In this document: positions 6,422 through 11,155 of the stretch, piece by piece | How the letters are laid out: every line of letters begins with the position of its first letter | Numbering within the stretch: position 1 is the first letter of the stretch | From: an uncultured Clostridia bacterium | Lineage (GTDB): Bacteria; Bacillota; Clostridia; TANB77; CAG-508 | Length of the DNA: 11,155 nucleotides | Assembly: GCA_944389715.1 (NCBI GenBank) | Contig: CALXNI010000027.1 | Location: 1 to 11,155 of the forward strand | Direction of reading: 5' to 3' | The notes under the pieces: generated by a model | Told to the model about the DNA's origin: nothing | Database searches by the model: none | The model's input: only the letters and a program-made list of their open reading frames with translations | Made by a program: the position numbers and the translations under genes

Positions 6422-7438
6422 ATGGATAAAATTTATTTAGTAACAGGTGCTGCCGGACACCTAGGTAATACCATTGTAAGAAAATTATTAGAAAAAAATG
6501 AAAAAGTAAGAGCATTAGTTTTAACAGGAGATAAATTTCCTATTGAAGATTCAAATGTAGAGCTTTTTTATGGAGATGTAAGAAATAAAGAAAGTTTAAT
6601 TCCTTTCTTTAGTAATTTAAAAAATTTTGAAGCTATATGTATTCATTGTGCAGGAATAGTTAGTATTTCATCCAAATATAATCAAGCAGTTTATGATGTT
6701 AATGTAAATGGTACTAAAAATGTTATGGACTTATGTTTAGAATATGGCATAAATAAAGTTGTTCATGTAAGTAGTGTACATGCAATAGAAGAAAAAACAA
6801 AAGGTGAGCCAATAGTTGAGGTTTCTAAATTTGATAAAGAAAAAGTAGAAGGATTATATGCAAAAACTAAAGCAGAGGCATCACAATATGTTTTGGATAT
6901 GGCAAAAAAAGGACTTGATGTATCTATTGTTCATCCTTCTGGTATTTTAGGACCTGGAGATTATGGACACGGACATTTAACTCAACTTGTTATAGATTAT
7001 TTAAATCATAGATTAACCGCTGCGGTAAATGGAGGATATGATTTTGTAGATGTGAGAGATGTAGCAGATGGAATAATCAGCTGTACTAAGTACGGAAGAA
7101 AAGGTGAGTGCTATATCTTATCTAATAAATATTTTGAAGTAATTGATATATTAAATATGTTACATGAAATTACTGGAGTAAAAAAGATTAAAACGATACT
7201 TCCTTTATGGTTTGCAAAACTTACAGCCCCACTTTCAGAAATTTTTTATAAAATTATAAAAGAGCCACCGCTATATACTTCATATTCTTTATATACATTA
7301 ACAAGCAATTCGTATTTTTTGCATGACAAGGCAACAAAAGAGCTAAATTACAATCCAAGACCAATGAGGGAAACTTTAAAAGATACAGCAGATTGGCTTA
7401 TTAAGATTGGAAGAGTTAAAAAAATTAAAAATTTTTAA
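6422..7438 (+). CDS. NAD(P)-dependent epimerase/dehydratase-like extended SDR
   Basis: 338-residue cytoplasmic Rossmann-fold protein. The dinucleotide-binding glycine motif TGAAGHLG lies at residues 8-15, a DV pair follows the acidic-loop strand (YGDVRN, about 51-56), the catalytic Ser is in HVSSVHA (about 115-121) and the YxxxK pair is Tyr146/Lys150 (LYAKTKAEAS). HPSGILGPGDYG (about 171-182) is the usual substrate-side loop. This plan fits extended or atypical SDRs such as nucleotide-sugar epimerases, HpnA-like proteins and dihydroflavonol-4-reductase-like reductases; the substrate cannot be told. Start: ATG 6422 is preferred over ATG 6413 because AAAGAGA (6406-6412) is correctly spaced for 6422 but too close to 6413. 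Downstream dps follows after 66 bases with its own strong ribosome site, probably in one transcript. Confidence 0.87.
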   Translation: MDKIYLVTGAAGHLGNTIVRKLLEKNEKVRALVLTGDKFPIEDSNVELFYGDVRNKESLIPFFSNLKNFEAICIHCAGIVSISSKYNQAVYDVNVNGTKNVMDLCLEYGINKVVHVSSVHAIEEKTKGEPIVEVSKFDKEKVEGLYAKTKAEASQYVLDMAKKGLDVSIVHPSGILGPGDYGHGHLTQLVIDYLNHRLTAAVNGGYDFVDVRDVADGIISCTKYGRKGECYILSNKYFEVIDILNMLHEITGVKKIKTILPLWFAKLTAPLSEIFYKIIKEPPLYTSYSLYTLTSNSYFLHDKATKELNYNPRPMRETLKDTADWLIKIGRVKKIKNF

Positions 7439-7504
7439 AATTAAAAAACGAATAAAGTATTCAAATTAGTTAATAATATTAAAAAATAGTAAAGGAGCGA
7501 AATT

Positions 7505-7942
7505 ATGGAAAAATTATTAAATGATTTGAATGCTTTTTTAAGTGATTTAAATGTTTTCTACAGAAAATTACAAAACTATCATTGGAATATTAAAGGAAAA
7601 GATTTCTTTGTTATTCACGCAAAATTAGAAGAATACTATGATGAAATTAATGAGCAAGTAGATGAGCTTGCTGAACACATTTTAGCTTTAGGAGGAGAAC
7701 CTTTAGGAACTTTAAAAGATTATCTAAATACAACTAAGATATGTGAGGCAGAAAATAAAAAAGTTGATTGCACAGTTGTTTTTAATGAAATAATAAAAGA
7801 TTTTTCTACACTACTTAAAGATGCTGTTACAATAAAAGAAGATGCAGATAGTAGCAAAGAATACAAAACTTCTGCACTTATGGATACGTTTATAGAAGAT
7901 TATTCTAAAAAGTTATGGATGTTAAAACAAACAATGGAATAG
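7505..7942 (+). CDS. dps: Dps-family ferritin-like DNA-protection / iron-storage protein
   Basis: 145 residues, all helical, typical of Firmicutes Dps. Members form 12-subunit shells that oxidise Fe(II) with peroxide, protecting DNA. The inter-subunit ferroxidase ligands are in register with E. coli Dps (His51, His63, Asp67, Asp78, Glu82): His26 (NYHWNIKG), His38 (VIHAKLEEYYDE), Glu42, Asp53 and Glu57 (VDELAE), with Glu replacing the first Asp, a change I believe is common in this family. There is no long basic N-terminal tail, so DNA binding is uncertain. The ribosome site AAAGGAG (7491-7497) is strong with 7-base spacing. The EAL gene follows after only 6 bases, so the two are probably co-transcribed. 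Confidence 0.93.
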   Translation: MEKLLNDLNAFLSDLNVFYRKLQNYHWNIKGKDFFVIHAKLEEYYDEINEQVDELAEHILALGGEPLGTLKDYLNTTKICEAENKKVDCTVVFNEIIKDFSTLLKDAVTIKEDADSSKEYKTSALMDTFIEDYSKKLWMLKQTME

Positions 7943-7948
7943 AAATTT

Positions 7949-8710
7949 ATGAAAGAAGATTTATTAAATTCTATTAAAAATAATGAATTTAAAATATATT
8001 TGCAACCTAAATTTGATACAATTTCAGAAAAAATAGTTGGCGCAGAGGCTTTAGTAAGAAAGATAATTAATGGTAACATTGTAATGCCAGATAAATTTGT
8101 TCCAGCTTATGAAAAAAATGGAATTATAACAATTTTAGATATGTATGTTCTTGAAGGAATTTGTGAATTACAGAAAAAGTGGAGGGAATTAAACCTTCCA
8201 CTTCTTCCTATATCTATAAATGAATCTAGACATCATTTAAAAAATAAAAATCATGTACAAGAATTACAAAATATTGTTAATAGATATGATGCAGATACTA
8301 AACTTATAGAATTAGAAATGACTGAAAATACTGTAATTGAAGATATAATGCGCGCAAAAAAAGCGGCAGAATCTGTTAAAAAATTAGGATTTATTGTTTC
8401 CATGGATGATTTTGGTACGGGATATTCTTCTTTTAATATTTTAAAAGATATTGAAATTGATATACTAAAAATAGATAAAAGTTTTTTTAATGATTTGGAA
8501 AAGAACAAAAGAGCTAGAATCATTATAGAAGCAATTATTAAAATGTGCAAAAAACTTAAAATAAAAACAGTTGCAGAAGGGATAGAAACAAAAGGTCAAG
8601 TTGATTTTTTAAAAAAAATAAAATGTGATATTGTACAAGGATATTATTTTTCACCGCCTTTAGAAATTCATGATTTTGAAAATAAATATTTAGAAGAAAA
8701 AAATTCCTAA
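7949..8710 (+). CDS. Stand-alone EAL-domain cyclic-di-GMP phosphodiesterase
   Basis: 253 residues made up of a single EAL domain, with no GGDEF, sensor or membrane segment, so a soluble enzyme hydrolysing c-di-GMP to pGpG. The metal- and substrate-binding residues appear intact: Gln19 (YLQP), Glu33-Ala34-Leu35 with Arg37 (GAEALVR), Asn91 (SINES), Glu123 (ELEMTEN), Asp153-Asp154 (MDDFGTGYSS, full loop 6), Lys174 (LKIDK), Glu210 and Glu213 (AEGIET) and Gln230 (QGYYFSPP). It is therefore predicted to be active. It starts 6 bases after dps with only a weak GGAA (7936-7939) inside the dps end, suggesting translational coupling or low expression. Its neighbour downstream is a sortase-anchored surface protein, a class of target often tied to c-di-GMP in clostridia. 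Confidence 0.93.
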   Translation: MKEDLLNSIKNNEFKIYLQPKFDTISEKIVGAEALVRKIINGNIVMPDKFVPAYEKNGIITILDMYVLEGICELQKKWRELNLPLLPISINESRHHLKNKNHVQELQNIVNRYDADTKLIELEMTENTVIEDIMRAKKAAESVKKLGFIVSMDDFGTGYSSFNILKDIEIDILKIDKSFFNDLEKNKRARIIIEAIIKMCKKLKIKTVAEGIETKGQVDFLKKIKCDIVQGYYFSPPLEIHDFENKYLEEKNS

Positions 8711-8789
8711 ATGTATAAAATTTCTAATTTAAAAACAAGAAAAGAAGACATAATATTTACTATAAAAACAAAAAAGGAGGAAAATCTTT

Positions 8790-9860
8790 ATGAAAAAAAT
8801 GGTAAGTATTGTAACAGCTTTTCTTGTTTTATTTTTACTTATTTTTTCTATAAATGTATATGCAGACGCTTTAGGTTCAGTGGATGTAACTGTAGATAAA
8901 GAGACTGTACATCCAGGAGAAACAGTAAAAATAAATATATCTTTTGGACAAGATGTGGGTGCATATACTGTTGATGTTGCATATGATAATAACTTACTTG
9001 AATATGTTTCTGCAGAGGGAGGTACTCCAAATGATAATGGAACAAGAGTAAGAGTTGTATTCTATGACAGTACTGGTGGAACAAGCCCACGTTCAAGTAT
9101 GTCTGTTACTTTTAAAGCAAAAGAAGGTATTACAACAAGTAACCCAACTGACCTTAGCGTAACTGCAGAAGGACTAGCAAATCCCGATGCCTCAGTTAGC
9201 TTTGATGATATAACTGTTCCAATTGATAAAAGTATAATTGTAGAGCCAGTATATGTAGATTATGATATAGCACTTAAAGTTTCAGGTGATGTAATTAAAA
9301 ATGAAGAAAAAGATATGCAAATTGTTATTTCTTCAAGTATGGGTAAAAACTATGAGCACACAAGAATAATAGGTGAAGTAACAAGTAATACAGGAGGAAC
9401 TGCAAAGCTTCTTGCAACTGACGAACAAAGCTTAGAACATGATATTCTTCAAAGCGGTTGGGGAGATGCTTCTGGAGATCCAATTGGTGGAGTAGATGTG
9501 GCAAAGAAACTTGATGTAAGAGGATTGTTTAGTGAAGCAGGAGAGTATGCTATTACTTTAAAATTAATAGATAGAGATAATTCTGATGCAGAAATAGCAA
9601 AAGAAACATTTAATATAACTGTAAAAGAAGAGGCATCAATTGCAGGTCCTGAAGAAGAAAATCCATCAGAAACTATTCCAGAAGAAAATGAAACAGTAAA
9701 TAACGAAAATAATATTACTAATAACACACAAAACACAGTAGAAAATGAAGAACAGCCAACTACACTTCCAAAAACAGGTAATACTATTTATTTTGCGTTA
9801 GTATCTATTATAGGAATATTAATAATCGCATATGTTTCAATAAAAAAAGAAGAGGAGTAA
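8790..9860 (+). CDS. Secreted cohesin-like surface protein with LPKTG sorting signal
   Basis: 356 residues. Signal peptide about 1-25 (MKKM, hydrophobic core, VYADA). A cohesin-like beta domain spans about 31-152: VDVTVDKETVHPGETVKINISF, GAYTVDVAYDNNLLEYVSAEGG and SMSVTFKAKEG follow the cohesin strand pattern. A second Ig-like domain covers about 155-280 (GEYAITLKLIDRD near its end). A Glu/Asn/Thr-rich linker (282-325) would cross the wall. The sorting signal is LPKTG (326-330), membrane segment 333-351 and tail KKEEE, unusually acidic although the two Lys next to the membrane are kept. AAGGAGG at 8774-8780 with 9-base spacing sets the start. The sortase gene follows after 58 bases and is the likely anchoring enzyme. 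Cohesins classically bind dockerins; none is in the window, so adhesion or scaffold roles remain open. Confidence 0.88.
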   Translation: MKKMVSIVTAFLVLFLLIFSINVYADALGSVDVTVDKETVHPGETVKINISFGQDVGAYTVDVAYDNNLLEYVSAEGGTPNDNGTRVRVVFYDSTGGTSPRSSMSVTFKAKEGITTSNPTDLSVTAEGLANPDASVSFDDITVPIDKSIIVEPVYVDYDIALKVSGDVIKNEEKDMQIVISSSMGKNYEHTRIIGEVTSNTGGTAKLLATDEQSLEHDILQSGWGDASGDPIGGVDVAKKLDVRGLFSEAGEYAITLKLIDRDNSDAEIAKETFNITVKEEASIAGPEEENPSETIPEENETVNNENNITNNTQNTVENEEQPTTLPKTGNTIYFALVSIIGILIIAYVSIKKEEE

Positions 9861-9868
9861 AATGAATA

Positions 9869-9887
9869 GGCGGAATATATTTCCGCC
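9869..9887 (+). other. Perfect GC-rich hairpin between sortase substrate and sortase
   Basis: GGCGGAA (9869-9875) / TTCCGCC (9881-9887), loop TATAT, in AT-rich surroundings. No T tract follows, so it is not a good terminator. It sits 8 bases after the substrate stop and 14 bases before the sortase ribosome site. It may stabilise the upstream mRNA or lower sortase expression relative to its substrate. Confidence 0.6.
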
Positions 9888-9918
9888 ATTACATATAATT
9901 TAGGGGTGAAAATTAAAA

Positions 9919-10527
9919 ATGAGAGGAGAGAGAAGAAAGAAAAATAAATTTTTATCTGTACTAAAAACAATAATTTTATTATTAATTATTTTGATTATAG
10001 CTTATGTATTAATAGGGATATATAAAGAGAATAGAATAAGTTTAAAAAATGGCTCTAAATCAAATTTTGAAGCAACCAGAACTATATTAGAAGATGATAA
10101 CAATGTAGAGAAGGTAGATATAGATTCAGAATATTTGGGATATGAGGTTGCAGCTAAGTTACAAATTCCAAATATCAATTTGGAAACTTATGTTTTTAAA
10201 GATTATTCTAAACAAATATTAGATTTAGGTCCTACTAAATTTTGGGGACCAGATGCAAATGAAATAGGTAATTTTTGTATAGTTGGACATAACTACAAAA
10301 AAGAAAATATGTTTTATAACTTAATAGATTTAAGCGTAGGCGATGAAATTTATTTGTTAGATAATAAAAATGGAAAATATACTTATACTATATATGATAT
10401 CTATAAAGTAAAACCAAATGATACAAGTCCAATAGAACAAAATACAAATGGGAAAAGAGAGATTACGCTAATTACATGTGTAAATTATTCGAACACAAGG
10501 CTAATTATAAAGGCAATTGAACAATAA
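9919..10527 (+). CDS. Membrane-anchored sortase (class D-like)
   Basis: 202-residue transpeptidase. The N-terminus is basic (MRGERRKKNK), followed by one membrane anchor (about 13-34), so the catalytic domain faces outward. It cleaves between Thr and Gly of LPxTG-type signals and joins the protein to peptidoglycan. The sortase beta-barrel runs from about 76 to 201. Catalytic residues are His124 (VGHN), Cys187 (TLITCVNY) and Arg194 (SNTRLI). The TLITC motif with Arg seven residues after Cys is usual. Length and N-terminal anchor fit class D better than the longer class C pilin polymerases or class B; the class call is tentative. AGGGGTGA (9902-9909) provides the ribosome site. Gene order suggests the LPKTG protein upstream is its dedicated substrate. 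Confidence 0.9.
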   Translation: MRGERRKKNKFLSVLKTIILLLIILIIAYVLIGIYKENRISLKNGSKSNFEATRTILEDDNNVEKVDIDSEYLGYEVAAKLQIPNINLETYVFKDYSKQILDLGPTKFWGPDANEIGNFCIVGHNYKKENMFYNLIDLSVGDEIYLLDNKNGKYTYTIYDIYKVKPNDTSPIEQNTNGKREITLITCVNYSNTRLIIKAIEQ

Positions 10528-10546
10528 ATGTTAAAATATAAAATTT

Positions 10547-10610
10547 ATTGCAAATATTGTAGGGGTCGACGTCCTCGGCGACCCGCAAAACGTGAAAAAT
10601 TAATTGCAAA
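10547..10610 (+). repeat. Sixth GTAGGGG hairpin repeat, solitary copy
   Basis: The ATTGCAAAT flank (10547) and GTAGGGG (10559) are followed by hairpin GGGTCGACG (10563-10571) / CGGCGACCC (10576-10584), loop TCCT, with one A-G mismatch (10569/10578) relative to the perfect stem of unit 4. A further ATTGCAAA (10603-10610) closes the unit, as if a next copy had been lost. It lies 19 bases after the sortase stop. Confidence 0.8.
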
Positions 10611-10650
10611 TTTCTAATTATTAAAATTAATATTTTTATATTTTAACCCT

Positions 10651-10676
10651 TTAATGAAAATTAAAATTTTCATTAA
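10651..10676. other. AT-rich 12-bp palindrome after the sortase
   Basis: TTAATGAAAATT (10651-10662) is perfectly complementary to AATTTTCATTAA (10665-10676) with a 2-base centre. It lacks a GC stem and a clean T run, so it is a poor terminator. Operator, weak terminator or chance AT symmetry are all possible. A second perfect inverted repeat, ATTTAATTTA (10685-10694) / TAAATTAAAT (10701-10710), follows and overlaps the nested repeat at 10707. Confidence 0.5.
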
Positions 10677-10706
10677 ATTTATGAATTTAATTTATAAAAC
10701 TAAATT

Positions 10707-10927
10707 AAATAAAATTATTCTATTTAGACGTAAAGATGTCCTGCAACGGGTAAGAGTTTTATATTTTACTTCGTTCGTCCCACCTTCGAATAAGGTGTAA
10801 TAAAATTTACGCGGATTGCTTAATTTTATAACACCTTATATCTCGGCGGTCCCCACACAAGCTCACTCGTAAAATAAAAACTATTACCCTGCGCGGACTT
10901 TAAGCGAGTGGTAGAATAATTTTATTT
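10707..10927. other. 221-base nested inverted repeat; candidate structured RNA or MITE-like element
   Basis: Three coaxial stems. Outer: AAATAAAATTATTCTA (10707-10722), perfectly complementary to 10912-10927. Middle: 10748-10769 against 10869-10889 (GGGTAA/TTACCC, AGTTTT/AAAACT, ATTTTAC/GTAAAAT with small bulges). Inner: ATAAGGTGT (10790-10798) / ACACCTTAT (10831-10839), then eight more pairs after one mismatch; apical loop about 10808-10821. The internal loop between outer and middle stems also has short pairings (GTCC 10738-10741 / GGAC 10895-10898). It is GC-richer than its surroundings and has no open frame. It ends 49 bases before the next gene, so it could be a cis-regulatory 5' UTR, a 6S-like rod or a transposon-derived element. 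I could not match it to any riboswitch consensus. Confidence 0.6.
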
Positions 10928-10976
10928 TAAAAACTTGTGCTTAAAAAATTACAAAAATTTTACGAAAGGATTAATA

Positions 10977-11155
10977 ATGAAATATATTAAAATTTATATA
11001 ACTGCGGTATTTTTTTTAATAATAATTGCAATTTCAAATATAAATTATGCAACTGATAGAAAAGAGGGGATAGAGAATTTTCCTGATTCATATAAGCCAT
11101 ATTTGTATGAACTTCAAAAGAAGCATCCTAATTGGAGTTTTACTGCACTTTATAC
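10977..11155 (+). CDS. N-terminus of an exported protein, probably a cell-wall glucosaminidase (cut by window end)
   Basis: Frame open from ATG 10977 to the window end (59 codons). AAAGGA at 10965-10970 gives a ribosome site with 6-base spacing. Residues 1-25 form a signal peptide (MKYIKIY, a run of Ile/Phe/Leu, then NYA). The mature start reads GIENFPDSYKPYLYELQKKH followed by PNWSFTALY. I recognise this FP-SYKPYL-LHKKHPNW-F pattern as the region that precedes the catalytic domain in clostridial secreted beta-N-acetylglucosaminidases and SH3-containing wall hydrolases. The catalytic domain is outside the window, so the function is inferred. It fits the surface theme of the two genes upstream; the nested inverted repeat in front may regulate it. 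Confidence 0.7.
   Translation, partial: MKYIKIYITAVFFLIIIAISNINYATDRKEGIENFPDSYKPYLYELQKKHPNWSFTALY

Noticed and set aside
8711..8899. 62-codon plus-strand frame beginning just after the EAL stop
   Set aside because: It overlaps the signal-peptide region of the surface protein in another frame; the Cys/Phe-rich product and lack of a ribosome site mark it as a shadow.
9894..9899. TATAAT as a separate sortase promoter
   Set aside because: The implied start would fall on the ribosome site (9902-9909), and the -35 position lies inside the hairpin with no match.
10707..10927. GEMM-type c-di-GMP riboswitch on the minus strand (TTCGAAGGTGGGACG resembles part of the consensus)
   Set aside because: The other conserved blocks (AGGGCAAACC, tetraloop receptor) are absent and no minus-strand gene lies downstream.
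10707..10927. ydaO/yuaA c-di-AMP riboswitch before a wall hydrolase
   Set aside because: The context fits, but I cannot find the conserved 3' block (GTCAGCTAACC-type) or the GGGGGACC arrangement in the right order on the plus strand.
1..11155. Reassigned TGA codon (no main gene here ends in TGA)
   Set aside because: All intact genes use TGG for Trp and contain no in-frame TGA; few TGA stops is expected in AT-rich Firmicutes.

Overview
The window is an AT-rich bacterial segment with compact genes, good Shine-Dalgarno sites (AAAGGAG, AAGGAGG) and TAA/TAG stops, read with the standard code. Protein content (LysM plus a helical Firmicutes domain, FtsX-type and ABC-2 exporters, ABC-F, LPKTG protein plus class D-like sortase, glucosaminidase-type N-terminus) points to an uncultured Clostridia-like Firmicute, plausibly host-associated; this is inference from family knowledge, not a database match.

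Layout, left to right. Positions 1-441 are the 3' end of an FtsX-type ABC permease. After a spacer with heptad tandem repeats and an extended -10 promoter comes an ABC-2 export module: an intact ATPase (665-1390) translationally coupled to a permease (1380-3044) broken by two opposite, mutually compensating frameshifts. The convergent junction 3045-3342 is filled by another heptad array and five copies of a GTAGGGG hairpin repeat. A LysM protein runs leftward (3343-4074). Divergent from it is an ABC-F translation-factor gene (4391-6283) whose 307-base leader contains an 11-codon reading frame followed by an intrinsic terminator that no upstream gene can explain, so it looks like an attenuator. 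A terminator and an extended -10 promoter then lead to an NAD-dependent epimerase/reductase-like protein (6422-7438), Dps (7505-7942) and a free-standing EAL phosphodiesterase (7949-8710).

The right part is a cell-surface block: a secreted cohesin-like protein with an LPKTG sorting signal (8790-9860), a perfect GC-rich hairpin, a sortase (9919-10527), a 449-base non-coding stretch, and the start of an exported protein that looks like a wall glucosaminidase (10977 to the window end). The c-di-GMP phosphodiesterase directly upstream of a sortase substrate and its sortase suggests, without proving, coordinated surface remodelling.

The most unusual signals are in the non-coding DNA: (i) the GTAGGGG hairpin family, whose stem sequences differ between copies yet stay complementary; (ii) a roughly 221-base, three-tier nested inverted repeat (10707-10927) in front of the glucosaminidase-like gene, with a competing alternative helix; (iii) the ABC-F leader with uORF and terminator. 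None matches a riboswitch or RNA class I could recognise with confidence.
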